A stretch of DNA of 64,000 bases from Salinibacillus xinjiangensis (GTDB lineage Bacteria; Bacillota; Bacilli; Bacillales; Alkalibacillaceae): the NCBI RefSeq assembly GCF_009649735.1, contig NZ_WJNH01000002.1, positions 310,001 to 374,000 on the forward strand, read 5' to 3'. A program made the translations under genes and the position numbers. The notes under the pieces were generated by a model, which was not told where the DNA came from, did not search any database, and saw nothing but the letters and a program-made list of their open reading frames with translations. Position 1 is the first letter of the stretch. The number at the start of each line of letters is the position of its first letter. Below are positions 43,153-51,482 of the stretch, one piece after another.

Positions 43153-44529
43153 TTAACCGATGATAATTCTCTCCTTTGGATAGTGGAATTCGCCTCCCTT
43201 TTTCTCCTTTTTAAACGAGAATAAGAAGGTTAGAAGCCCAATTCGACCGATAAACATCAAAAACATAAGAACGATTTGACTTCCTTCAGATAAACCGGCT
43301 GTAATTCCCATCGATAGTCCTGTCGTTCCGAATGCCGAGCTTACCTCAAAGATAATTGAACCAAGTGAATAATTTTCCAAACTAGAAACAATGACTACAG
43401 ATGTCATAAACAGAAAAACTGCCATCAATGTGACCACAACTGCCTTAAATAGATCCTCCTCGTGAATTTCTCGACGAAAGATTGTTACATTTTTCTTTCC
43501 CCTTGCAAACGTTAAAATAAATATAATCACTAAAGCAAAAGTGGTTGTTCGAATTCCCCCTCCAACACTACTTGGAGAAGCTCCAATAAACATTAGCATC
43601 GACGTGACCAACTGAGTTTGTTCTGTCAACAGACTCACATCCATCGTTGATAAACCGGCGCTACGAGTCGTTGTGGAATGAAATATACTATAGAAGATGA
43701 TTTCGTGCCATTTCTTATCGGCAAAAAAATGACTCCACTCTAATAGAATCGTAATGATAAAGCTAAATAATAATAATGCGCCATACGTTAATGTTGTTAC
43801 TTTTGTAAACAAACTAAATCGCATAAATTTACGTTCTTCTGAAGTGGAAAACAAATAATCCTTGACCTCAATTAAGACAGGAAATCCTATTGCACCAATG
43901 ATTATCAAAGATATATTTATTAATTGAACAAAGTAATCATCTTTAAACGGAACTAAGGATTGGCCAGTTATATCAAATCCTGCATTGGTAGTTGCACTTA
44001 TAGATGCAAAAAAACCGTTAAAATAGGCCTCTTGCCAAGATGAAAAATAATTTAAGAAGTAGGTTCCTAAAATAAGGAATCCGACAAGTTCAACTAACAA
44101 AATGAGCCTTAAGATCCCTCTCATCAGTTTAACCATGCCTTGGAATGAAATTTGGTTATGATCGACCATTATAAGACGTCGTTCCTTCAAGCCAATCTTT
44201 TTACCAATAAGGATCCAAACAAAGGTTCCGATTGTCATGACTCCGATGCCACCAAATTGAAGAACAAAGGCCAAAAGAAAAATCCCTAGTGTATTAAATG
44301 TATCTACTATGGAAACAACCGATAAACCAGTAACACTAACTGCACTTACTGATGTAAAAAGCACCTCCATAAATGGTAGGGATATTCCCTCTTTTTGAGC
44401 AAAGGGTGCGCCTAGTAACAGGCAGGCTATAGTGACAGCAATTGCATAAAAGATAATAATGAGCTGTACAGGGGATCTATTGTTCAGCCACTCTGTGAAT
44501 TTATTTTGTTTATACATAACTTCCTTCAT
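43153..44529 (-). CDS. ktrD: KtrD, K+ channel membrane subunit
   Basis: A 458-aa Trk/Ktr/HKT-type K+ channel with four MPM repeats. The filter regions are SVTGLSVV, SATTNAGFD, TTTRSAGLS and FGTTGLSMG. It should assemble with the RCK ring KtrC (15443-16114). KtrCD is the lower-affinity, constitutive K+ system in B. subtilis. The start is ATG 44529, with GGGAG upstream. It precedes the GGDEF-EAL gene by 25 bases; no riboswitch was seen in its leader. Confidence 0.93.
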   Translation of the reverse strand: MKEVMYKQNKFTEWLNNRSPVQLIIIFYAIAVTIACLLLGAPFAQKEGISLPFMEVLFTSVSAVSVTGLSVVSIVDTFNTLGIFLLAFVLQFGGIGVMTIGTFVWILIGKKIGLKERRLIMVDHNQISFQGMVKLMRGILRLILLVELVGFLILGTYFLNYFSSWQEAYFNGFFASISATTNAGFDITGQSLVPFKDDYFVQLINISLIIIGAIGFPVLIEVKDYLFSTSEERKFMRFSLFTKVTTLTYGALLLFSFIITILLEWSHFFADKKWHEIIFYSIFHSTTTRSAGLSTMDVSLLTEQTQLVTSMLMFIGASPSSVGGGIRTTTFALVIIFILTFARGKKNVTIFRREIHEEDLFKAVVVTLMAVFLFMTSVVIVSSLENYSLGSIIFEVSSAFGTTGLSMGITAGLSEGSQIVLMFLMFIGRIGLLTFLFSFKKEKKGGEFHYPKERIIIG

Positions 44530-44644
44530 AGTTACTTTCTCCCTTATTTCCCTAAAATCCTTCTTATCATGACAATAATTAACTTAGATATCAACCTTTT
44601 TGACAAATTTTTTTATAATTAATCACTATTTTAACCAAATATAA

Positions 44645-44670
44645 AAATACCCCGCTCCTAATTAAGCGGG
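44645..44670 (-). terminator. Terminator after ywpF
   Basis: CCCGCT and AGCGGG form the stem with an 8-nt loop, followed by TATTTTTAT on the minus strand. Confidence 0.7.
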
Positions 44671-44682
44671 ATTATGTGGAGG

Positions 44683-45117
44683 CTAGTTAGAGGATATCTC
44701 TACTATCTTATTTTTCTTTTTAAACAATCGTAGTAGCTCTTCTCCTTGATAACCCTCTTGAATAAGCTCTTGAAGCATCTCTTCAACCTTGTCCTGTCTT
44801 CTATTCACAAGAGTACCAATGAATAAAACGTTGATTGCATTTCCAATATTATTTAATCCGACAATTTTAGCCATCATGGTAGCAGGTTCATTTGTTTCTT
44901 TTGAAATTTTCACTTGTAATACATGCTCACGATTTTCATTTTTCTTTTGTTGGAAGTATTCTTTTTGGTTATCGTCCATATATGCCTCAATGAGCCAATG
45001 GTTATCATCGTCTTCACGGTTGATAATTAAGCCATCATTTAATGGAATGGGGCGATTGATAAGCTCATCACCATTTTTTTCAAGAACATCTAAAGAAATA
45101 AGTTTAAATGTTTTCAT
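44683..45117 (-). CDS. ywpF: YwpF-like protein
   Basis: A 144-aa protein starting MKTFKLISLDVLEKNGDELI, followed by a segment (PLNDGLIINREDDDNHWLIEA) that matches the YwpF family (from memory). The function is unknown. It appears cytosolic, with beta-rich N-terminal and helical C-terminal parts. AAAGGAGG precedes ATG 45117, so the 26 residues encoded upstream are not part of it. Confidence 0.82.
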   Translation of the reverse strand: MKTFKLISLDVLEKNGDELINRPIPLNDGLIINREDDDNHWLIEAYMDDNQKEYFQQKKNENREHVLQVKISKETNEPATMMAKIVGLNNIGNAINVLFIGTLVNRRQDKVEEMLQELIQEGYQGEELLRLFKKKNKIVEISSN

Positions 45118-45311
45118 AATGTCCTCCTTTATACTTCTATTATAATGCTTTTCAGGTATCAAATTCAAAATGTACTTGAATTTTCCTAAATTCAACCGTC
45201 AAGTTATGTTTTACCAACACGCAGAATGGCTATATTAATGATGAGTAGACTCTAATAGTTACATAAAGGATTTTTATAGTATAAGGTATTTCAGAAAAGG
45301 AGTAGATAATA

Positions 45312-45884
45312 ATGATGTACGACATCGCCATCATTGGTGGGGGTCCTGCTGGAGCAAGTGCTGCCATTTTTGCATCAAAGGCAGGAAAAAAGACACTGCT
45401 AGTCGACCATGGGAAAAGTATTACGAAAAAGGCTTGGATTAAAAACCATTATGGAGTTAAAGATATTGAAGGGCCTGACTTAGTTGAGGTTGGTTTACAG
45501 CAGGCAAAAGCCTTAGGTGCAGAATTTAAAACGGATGAAATTAACAAAATTGAAGAGCATAAGGATCACTTTTTAGTTCAAATGGGAAAACATGAATATG
45601 AGGCAAAGCATATATTACTAGCTACAGGATTATCTGTTGATTTGGCAGAACAAATGGGACTAAAAATTGTAGATGGGAAAGAGCCCCGTATTGCTCGTAA
45701 CATTAAAGTAGATGAGCACGGAAAGACAGGCAAGAAAAATGTCTGGGCAGCTGGAACAGTTGCCGGAGAAAGTGTTCATACAATTATTACGGCGGGGCAT
45801 GGCGCAAAAGTCGCCGTTAACATTATTAGTGAAATCAACGGGGAACGGTATGTTGATCACGACATTTTACAAAGTAAAGACTAA
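45312..45884 (+). CDS. FAD-binding thioredoxin-reductase-like protein, short form
   Basis: A 190-aa protein with the dinucleotide motif IAIIGGGPAGASAAIFASKAG and the end motif KNVWAAGTVAGESVHTII, both of the FAD domain of thioredoxin reductases. The middle NADPH-binding domain and the CxxC redox motif are missing. It therefore resembles the short FAD-only proteins of Bacillaceae whose partner reductant is unknown. AAAAGGAG lies 9 bases before the ATG. It may be a flavoprotein subunit or need a separate reductase. Confidence 0.8.
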   Translation: MMYDIAIIGGGPAGASAAIFASKAGKKTLLVDHGKSITKKAWIKNHYGVKDIEGPDLVEVGLQQAKALGAEFKTDEINKIEEHKDHFLVQMGKHEYEAKHILLATGLSVDLAEQMGLKIVDGKEPRIARNIKVDEHGKTGKKNVWAAGTVAGESVHTIITAGHGAKVAVNIISEINGERYVDHDILQSKD

Positions 45885-45888
45885 TAAA

Positions 45889-45915
45889 ACAGGGTGGGAT
45901 ACACCACCCTGTTCA
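45889..45915 (+). terminator. Terminator after the FAD-domain gene
   Basis: ACAGGGTGG and CCACCCTGT form a 9-bp stem with a 6-nt loop, followed by TCATCTT. It also closes the convergent S-box-controlled gene. Confidence 0.75.
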
Positions 45916-45930
45916 TCTTAATATAAGGCA

Positions 45931-46233
45931 TTAACTTGAAATAATTTGAGCATAATGACTTGCCTCATGATTGAAGTCAAATCCAATTTCCTTAAATTTT
46001 TGAATTATAAATCGGTCAACTGCATATGGTCCCTTGCTTTGATAATGTTTTATTTCATTCCAATTGGTTAAGAAAAAGTAGGCTTCCTCCCCTTCTTTCC
46101 ATCTAATTTCAAGAAAATTGCTGTCATGGTCAACTTTTTCAATTATCACATCGCGTTTTTGATCTGCAAGTTCTCTCCTAAAGCATCTTAAAACATGCTC
46201 TAAAAATAAACTTGTCTCCATATTCTTAGCCAT
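45931..46233 (-). CDS. Unrecognised 100-aa protein under an S-box riboswitch
   Basis: I recognise no family. The protein begins MAKNMETSLFLEHVLRCFRR, is rich in charged and aromatic residues (FLEIRWKEGEEAYFFLTNW), and ends FDFNHEASHYAQIISS; it has no signal or membrane segment. ATG 46233 has AAGGGG about 4 bases upstream; ATG 46272 (13 residues longer) is possible but has its GGGG touching the start codon. A SAM-I riboswitch and its terminator lie directly upstream. In known S-box regulons the genes act in methionine, cysteine or SAM metabolism, so a role there is an inference from context. Confidence 0.7.
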   Translation of the reverse strand: MAKNMETSLFLEHVLRCFRRELADQKRDVIIEKVDHDSNFLEIRWKEGEEAYFFLTNWNEIKHYQSKGPYAVDRFIIQKFKEIGFDFNHEASHYAQIISS

Positions 46234-46312
46234 ATATCCCCTTGCTGTACCAGAAGCTCTCAAAAGACTCATCCCCTTTTTTGATCTTTTTAATCACTTA
46301 TCGTAAATAAAA

Positions 46313-46345
46313 AAGGTTCCTTTTGCTTTAAGCAAAAAGAACCTT
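46313..46345 (-). terminator. Expression-platform terminator of the S-box
   Basis: On the minus strand AAGGTTCTTTTTGCTT pairs with AAGCAAAAGGAACCTT around one base, followed by TTTTATTTACG. The 5' arm (GTTCTTT) can instead pair with AAGGAAC at the 3' edge of the aptamer, giving the expected antiterminator. Confidence 0.85.
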
Positions 46346-46360
46346 GTCATTTAAGTTCAC

Positions 46361-46473
46361 GTTCCTTATCACTCAAAGCTTTTTTGCTTTGCTGGTGGGA
46401 GCACCTTACTTTTGTTAAGTAGGTTGCTGTGGAATCAACGAGCCAGTTCTCTCATCCACTCTTGATAAGCGAT
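46361..46473 (-). promoter_or_regulatory. SAM-I (S-box) riboswitch aptamer
   Basis: On the minus strand the canonical elements appear in order: CTTATCAAGAG (P1 5' strand and kink-turn side), GAGAGAACTGGCTC then GTTGA (P2, with GGG/CCC changed to GAG/CTC as a covarying pair), CAGCAACC, GTAAGGTGCTCCCACCAGC (P3/P4 junction), and TGATAAGGAAC (P1 3' strand). P1 closes with CTTATCA/TGATAAG. The fold and conserved bases fit the S-box consensus. SAM binding should favour the downstream terminator and switch the next gene off. Confidence 0.88.
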
Positions 46474-46526
46474 TAAATTGTAAGTAAAGAATAACATAAT
46501 TAAGTATAAAGTACAAAGATAAAACC

Positions 46527-47108
46527 CTATATTTGGAACATCTGATTAGGTATAGATAAATGCTGTTGATTTTCATGAAGCGTATCAAAGTATTGGTGTA
46601 AAGGTCCTTCATATATTTTGTCTAATTGGCTGGTTTTACGGTATTCATCGGGCGTGATCAATCCTAAAGGCTTTTCCCATACTTCAATACCTGCAATCTT
46701 TAATACTGTGGCGACAAACTGTGAACAAAAATAGGCATGTCTGCGGTCAAGTGATTTTCCGAATGGCACTGTCGCAATTCCTAATAGGTTATATCGGTAA
46801 TTCCTATCATTTTTCTTAAAGTGCTGAATAACTCTTTGCATCTTATCCTTCTGTCGCTCACTAACTTGTAGGCTATAAATCTCACAGGTTGTATTTGGAA
46901 ATCTTGCATAAACACCATTATGAACACATTCCTTCACAAAACCTGCTCGAACGGGGTTATACGGTTTTTTTCTACCAAAGCTGTACAACTCCGTCAATTC
47001 CTTATTCAAGGATATTGATACATGATTATAAGGTGCTCCCGTATATAGCCCAATAGTTTGTGAAAATACCGATCCGGTTTTAGTAAGCAAAATGTAAACA
47101 TTGGCCAT
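46527..47108 (-). CDS. Permuted papain-like (YiiX/NlpC-P60-type) hydrolase
   Basis: A 193-aa protein resembling the YiiX/YebB group of permuted NlpC/P60-like enzymes. The His is in GAPYNHVSISL near the N terminus and the Cys in AYFCSQFVATVL further on, the order of the permuted class. There is no signal peptide, so the substrate may be cytosolic (amide or lipid). The function of this branch is unknown. GAGGAG stands 11 bases before the ATG. It has no terminator before the S-box leader. Confidence 0.75.
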   Translation of the reverse strand: MANVYILLTKTGSVFSQTIGLYTGAPYNHVSISLNKELTELYSFGRKKPYNPVRAGFVKECVHNGVYARFPNTTCEIYSLQVSERQKDKMQRVIQHFKKNDRNYRYNLLGIATVPFGKSLDRRHAYFCSQFVATVLKIAGIEVWEKPLGLITPDEYRKTSQLDKIYEGPLHQYFDTLHENQQHLSIPNQMFQI

Positions 47109-47224
47109 TTTAACTTTTACTCCTCTCTAAAAAACTATACCGCATTCTAGAGAAGGATTCTATCTTTTTTTTAATTATTAACCACTTTTTTCATTATTTT
47201 GAATAAATAAACTGGAAAATAAAT

Positions 47225-47392
47225 CTATTGTTTGTACCGATTGATTTTTTTTATTTCCCATATCAGGCCAACTATAAAGCTAATTAACGTAAATAAGATA
47301 AAAAAGTCTGGCTGAAATTTTCCATCTATAAAATAACCGGATACATAACCGACTATAACACCTATTAGAATCGAAATAATTGCGATTTTCAA
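47225..47392 (-). CDS. Small two-helix membrane protein (55 aa)
   Basis: The 55-aa product has two helices, IAIISILIGVIVGYVSGYF and FFILFTLISFIVGLIWEI, with a short charged C terminus. I recognise no family. TTG 47392 has GGAGGAG 7 bases upstream; an ATG at 47452 would place that ribosome site inside the gene and overlap ywaF. It follows ywaF by 16 bases, so the two are probably co-transcribed. Confidence 0.65.
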   Translation of the reverse strand: MKIAIISILIGVIVGYVSGYFIDGKFQPDFFILFTLISFIVGLIWEIKKINRYKQ

Positions 47393-47408
47393 AACTGCAC
47401 TCCTCCAC

Positions 47409-48116
47409 TTATCTAAATTTAAAAGGAAGATATAATAAAATAAAAACAACAAAAGCTATACATTCAAGGTAAATAATGTACCATGGAAAATCAGGAAGGT
47501 AATCAAGTACACTCAGATTTGTGGGTTTATGTGCTAAAAACATATAATTAGCATCAATGACCTTATTGATGAAGTATATGATAACGGCAATCCCATTTAA
47601 AACCAACATCGCCCATAATACGGAACAAAATGTTACGCGTAGTCCTTCTACAACCACCATATACAAGGAGGCTAAGATTATGGAGAAATGTGCAACAAAA
47701 AAATGAAAATATCGATAATGCGGAAAACCGTCAAACAATTCGGGCGTTAGTATGGCTTGAATTGCCCCTCCTATACCTAAAAAATATACAACCTCAAACA
47801 ATTTTCGAGATTTTGTAATCAACATTATGATACTCATGAGCAAGGAAATCGAACATAATTGTAACGGTAATGTTTCTTTAACATTCCATGCTCCTGTAGT
47901 AATATACCAAATATTTAAACTAACTTCACTGATAGCTAAAACACCAATGAGGATGTACCTTAACCAATCATGTAAATTGGCTGGTTTTAATTTTTTTCCA
48001 TTCACAAAGAGTATAACACATAACAAAAGGCCTATAGCAATCACCACAATGTGTGATTGAGAGAAAAGTTGAAAGGATTGACCTGGATTTGTAGGTGAAA
48101 AATAGGATTCGAACAT
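47409..48116 (-). CDS. ywaF: YwaF/TMEM164-like membrane protein
   Basis: A 235-aa membrane protein with about seven helices, matching the YwaF (TIGR02206) family, also related to eukaryotic TMEM164. Conserved pieces are LPLQLCSISLLMSIIML and FPHYRYFHFFVAHFSIILASL. TMEM164 is an acyltransferase, and a similar role here is only a guess. GGAGG lies about 12 bases before the ATG, slightly far. The small membrane gene downstream appears coupled. Confidence 0.82.
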   Translation of the reverse strand: MFESYFSPTNPGQSFQLFSQSHIVVIAIGLLLCVILFVNGKKLKPANLHDWLRYILIGVLAISEVSLNIWYITTGAWNVKETLPLQLCSISLLMSIIMLITKSRKLFEVVYFLGIGGAIQAILTPELFDGFPHYRYFHFFVAHFSIILASLYMVVVEGLRVTFCSVLWAMLVLNGIAVIIYFINKVIDANYMFLAHKPTNLSVLDYLPDFPWYIIYLECIAFVVFILLYLPFKFR

Positions 48117-48239
48117 GATGAATTAAAGCCTCCACATCCTGTAGCTTTAGATACTTAATCATACATTCAAATAAACGACACTTCCATTATTTTAATACAA
48201 TTTTCCTTATGATTCGAGCTGTTATTAGCTACAATGAAA

Positions 48240-48265
48240 AAGAACCCATAACCAAGGGTTCCTTC
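48240..48265 (-). terminator. Terminator after the CapA-like gene
   Basis: GGAACCC and GGGTTC(T) form a 6-7 bp stem with an 8-nt loop, followed by TTTTTCATTG on the minus strand. Confidence 0.65.
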
Positions 48266-48269
48266 CATA

Positions 48270-49382
48270 CTATTCTAGAGGCTGGATCTCCATTCCATCC
48301 ATCTCCACATTATAGGAGATATCCTCTAAATAATTTAATAATCTTGTATGTTCCTGCCCTTCTAACGGGTGAATTTGGTTAGCGCGAATGTAATACGGGT
48401 TGAAACTCATCTTAATTACATTCCCATCCAAGGTTAACGTAAGTAGACCTGTTTCTGCTGTTCTCCCTTGGACGTAGTCAGGAAATAGAAAATTCCCTAA
48501 AGAGTATGCAATTGGTTTCTCCTTATAGTACTCAAATCCTTGTAACACATGTGGATGTGCTCCAATAATGGCATCTGCCCCTGCTTCAATCATCTCTCTT
48601 GCATATTGTCTTTGCCAATTTTCAGGACGATTATTCCCTTCTACACCCCAATGGATATAAACACATAAATAATCGGTATCTTGAGCCTCTCTTTTAATTG
48701 TTTCTAAAACACGGTCCTTTTGATATGCGCTAGCTATCACAGGTCCCTCTCCTTCATACCAACGAACGGCAGGAAGAAAGCGTGAAAATCCAAGCAGTTT
48801 AATGGTCCTTCCCTTCAATACTATCTGTTGTGCACTGTAGGCCTTATCTTTATTTTTACCCGCTCCAAAATATTTGAGATTATTTTGCTCCAAATGTTTT
48901 AACGTATCGAGAAAACCATCAATTTGATAATCCATTGCATGGTTATTGGCAAGACTCACCATATCAAAACCAGTATTTTTAACACCTTTTAATGCAATGG
49001 GATCTGATTTAAAATTGTACAATTGAACTGTATCCTTTTCCTTTTCTTTCGTGACCGCAGTTTCTAAATTAAGAATTGATAAATCTGCCTGACTTACTTC
49101 CTCCTTTACATATTGAAAGGGATAATCTGGCCCATACTGTTGAACAGCTGTTTTCACAGACCAATCAAATAAGGTGTCTCCAGCAAATAAAAGTGTGATA
49201 GGCTCTTGAGGTAAAAGTTGAAATGCTGCATGTGCGGGGAAATATTTTTTGTCGATAGCTGTTTCATAGGAGATGTGATACGCATAAATTCGTTTTTCCT
49301 TATCACCAATTAAGGCTTGAAGACCCGTAATGAAAAGCCAACTAATCAAAATAATCATCCCAAATATGATTCCTCTTTTCAT
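48270..49382 (-). CDS. CapA family (PGA_cap) metallophosphatase-like protein
   Basis: A 370-aa protein with an N-terminal membrane anchor (IIFGMIILISWLFITGL) and a PGA_cap domain. Metal motifs: LLFAGDTLFDW, LNLETAV, SLANNHAMDY, IHWGVEG and IIGAHPHVLQG. CapA proteins take part in poly-gamma-glutamate synthesis or export. No capBC genes are beside it, so a different capsule or phosphatase role is possible. GGAAGG precedes the ATG, and a terminator follows. Confidence 0.88.
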   Translation of the reverse strand: MKRGIIFGMIILISWLFITGLQALIGDKEKRIYAYHISYETAIDKKYFPAHAAFQLLPQEPITLLFAGDTLFDWSVKTAVQQYGPDYPFQYVKEEVSQADLSILNLETAVTKEKEKDTVQLYNFKSDPIALKGVKNTGFDMVSLANNHAMDYQIDGFLDTLKHLEQNNLKYFGAGKNKDKAYSAQQIVLKGRTIKLLGFSRFLPAVRWYEGEGPVIASAYQKDRVLETIKREAQDTDYLCVYIHWGVEGNNRPENWQRQYAREMIEAGADAIIGAHPHVLQGFEYYKEKPIAYSLGNFLFPDYVQGRTAETGLLTLTLDGNVIKMSFNPYYIRANQIHPLEGQEHTRLLNYLEDISYNVEMDGMEIQPLE

Positions 49383-49511
49383 AGCTCTTCCTTCCCGAGG
49401 CTAGATCCAAGTAACCAGTTATATACCAGGATCCTCCTCTACTTACTTTTTTTCTCACTACTTATATATGCGAGAAGGAAGATTAGTAGAATCATTAATA
49501 GGAATGAAAAA

Positions 49512-49534
49512 AGCTGTCCTCTTATAGGACAGCT
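49512..49534 (-). terminator. Terminator after the AI-2E-family gene
   Basis: AGCTGTCCT and AGGACAGCT form a 9-bp stem with a 5-nt loop, followed by TTTTTTC on the minus strand. Confidence 0.85.
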
Positions 49535-49545
49535 AACAGTTGATA

Positions 49546-50634
49546 TTATATTGTTTTATGTTTTTTATCTTCTCGATGTATGGAATATAGCTTATAGATA
49601 TGTTGTACGATGACTTTGCCAACAGCATATGTTGGGATAATTAAGATCATACCTAGAACTCCTGCTAAATTCCCCCCTACTAAAACCAAAAGAATAATGG
49701 TTAGCGGGTGAACATTTAGCGTCTTTCCCATCACGAGTGGTGAAATTAAATTACTCTCAGCCTGTTGGGCCACAAGCATGACAATAATGACGTAAAGAAT
49801 CATGATAGGTTCTTGGAATCCTGCTGCAATAATAGCAGGTATGGCCGCAATAAATGGACCTAAGAACGGAATGACATTGGTAACCATTCCAAATAAAGCA
49901 AGCAGTAACGAATAATCCAAATCGATGATGAGATAGCCAATAAAGAGAGCAAGTCCTACAAAGGAGCTCACAATTAATTGCCCTTGGATGTAGCTAGCTA
50001 TCGCTCTGTCCATATCATGGAATACTGATCGAATTTGTTCGGTATTAGACTTTGAAAAGAAACGTGTAACATTTGGGACAAATTTTTCTTGGTCACTCAG
50101 TAAATAGAATAAAATAAATGGAACAATCACTAAGGAAATGACAAAGCTAACAACATTACCTAATATAGAACCAATGTATGTTCCAGTGGACATAATAATC
50201 GTTTCTAACCTATCTGTTACATATTGAGCCGCATCCTTCACATAGTCTGGCATGTATTCTTGATTTTCTTGCCAGTATTCAACACCTGACTCCACAACAT
50301 CAACCATTTCAGGAACGTTATCCACTAAATTGTTAAACTGTTGCTGTACAACCGGTGCAATAACTGAAATGATAACAACAAAGACCCCAATAAACAAGAT
50401 AAACAATAGTAGAATCCCTAGTTTACGTGGAATTTTAACCTTCTCTAGTTGGTTAATTATGGGTCGAAACAAATAAAACAAGATGCCCGCTAATAAAAAC
50501 GGAACAAATAATGTTTGAAAGAATACAACCAGTGGAGTAAAAATAAACTGAACCTCATTAATTAGCCAAACAATGACTAAAAATAAAATAATACCAATAG
50601 CAACCCGAAACCATTTTGTATTTGTTAGTCTCAT
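49546..50634 (-). CDS. AI-2E family transporter-like membrane protein
   Basis: A 362-aa protein of the AI-2E (PerM/UPF0118) family with seven to eight helices. The central soluble part (about 95-160) follows the third helix, and the family stretch LLALFGMVTNVIPFLGPFIA is in the C-terminal half. Members have been linked to AI-2 export or Na+/H+ exchange, but the substrate here is unknown. The start has a weak ribosome site (TAGGT). It is transcribed separately from the ZorAB-like pair upstream, which has its own terminator. Confidence 0.88.
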   Translation of the reverse strand: MRLTNTKWFRVAIGIILFLVIVWLINEVQFIFTPLVVFFQTLFVPFLLAGILFYLFRPIINQLEKVKIPRKLGILLLFILFIGVFVVIISVIAPVVQQQFNNLVDNVPEMVDVVESGVEYWQENQEYMPDYVKDAAQYVTDRLETIIMSTGTYIGSILGNVVSFVISLVIVPFILFYLLSDQEKFVPNVTRFFSKSNTEQIRSVFHDMDRAIASYIQGQLIVSSFVGLALFIGYLIIDLDYSLLLALFGMVTNVIPFLGPFIAAIPAIIAAGFQEPIMILYVIIVMLVAQQAESNLISPLVMGKTLNVHPLTIILLVLVGGNLAGVLGMILIIPTYAVGKVIVQHIYKLYSIHREDKKHKTI

Positions 50635-50742
50635 ATATAACCTACCAATCTTATTCCTATTAAATTCATTTTAAAACCTATTATTATATTACCATTATTG
50701 CTATATTTTTCATTATGTATTCCTGAATTTTTTCAGAAAAAA

Positions 50743-50762
50743 CAGCCTGTTATAAAAGGCTG
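50743..50762 (-). terminator. Terminator after the ZorB-like gene
   Basis: CAGCCT and AGGCTG form a short stem with an 8-nt loop. On the minus strand TTTTTTCTGAAAAAATT follows. Confidence 0.75.
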
Positions 50763-51482
50763 CTAATCATTTTGGATATTCAAATCATCGAGGACATCCT
50801 GCATTTGTTCATTCATGGCTAATCGGAACTTCAATTCTACTCTTCTTGATTGGTCCATATCTTCTTTACCATCTACTAAAATCGGCATACTTTCTGAGCG
50901 ACCTATTGCTGAAATCTTCTCACGTAATATGTCTTTATTAGGAAAATCACCAAATTCATCACTAAGTATATAGCTCACAATACTAAATGCTCTTGCCTGC
51001 GAAAGCTCTAAATTGTACATATATGTACCATCAGAGTCAGTATGGCCTTCGATTAAAATAGAATCAATCGCCGCACGATTTTCTTCATTTAATAATACGG
51101 AGGAGTAGATTGGGATAATTTGCTTTAATTGTTGCTTAAATTCTGGCTTAAGGGCTGTTTGATCATAATCAAATAGCAGATCACTATCAAACTTAATTGA
51201 ACCGGATTCCTGGTCAATTTCTACCTTTACCCCTTCCTCCTGAAAGGCTTTAGATAGTTGTTCAATCATCCCCCGCTCATAGCCAACAAGCGAATCGATG
51301 ATTTCCTCCTGTTCCTGTATATCCTTCTCCTTGCCCTCAAGCTCTTGCTGCTTGGTAAACATAAGGGTAATTAAAATCAGTAAAATCACAAGCAATATCG
51401 TCGCTAAAATATCCGTAAATGCTGGCCAAAAGTTCCCTTCTTTTGTACTGGATTTGAATAAGCGATCGTATTTCGAATTCAT
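50763..51482 (-). CDS. ZorB-like MotB/OmpA-domain stator protein
   Basis: A 239-aa inner-membrane protein with one helix (about 21-43) that carries a membrane-embedded Asp (D24 in FWPAFTDILATILL), the ion-binding residue type of MotB, ExbD and ZorB. A coiled linker follows, then a peptidoglycan-binding OmpA domain (about 120-230: IEGHTDSDG, ELSQARAFSIV, SRRVELKFRL). The ATG overlaps the stop of the partner gene by 4 bases, so translation is coupled. In Zorya defence systems ZorB partners ZorA; the usual ZorC/D/E effectors are not in this window. Confidence 0.85.
   Translation of the reverse strand: MNSKYDRLFKSSTKEGNFWPAFTDILATILLVILLILITLMFTKQQELEGKEKDIQEQEEIIDSLVGYERGMIEQLSKAFQEEGVKVEIDQESGSIKFDSDLLFDYDQTALKPEFKQQLKQIIPIYSSVLLNEENRAAIDSILIEGHTDSDGTYMYNLELSQARAFSIVSYILSDEFGDFPNKDILREKISAIGRSESMPILVDGKEDMDQSRRVELKFRLAMNEQMQDVLDDLNIQND

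Noticed and set aside
44530-44640. c-di-AMP (ydaO) riboswitch upstream of ktrD
   Set aside because: The leader is short and shows none of the expected conserved helices.
46415-46612. 65-codon minus frame in front of the S-box gene
   Set aside because: It overlaps the S-box aptamer and the end of the hydrolase gene; the RNA structure explains the conserved sequence.
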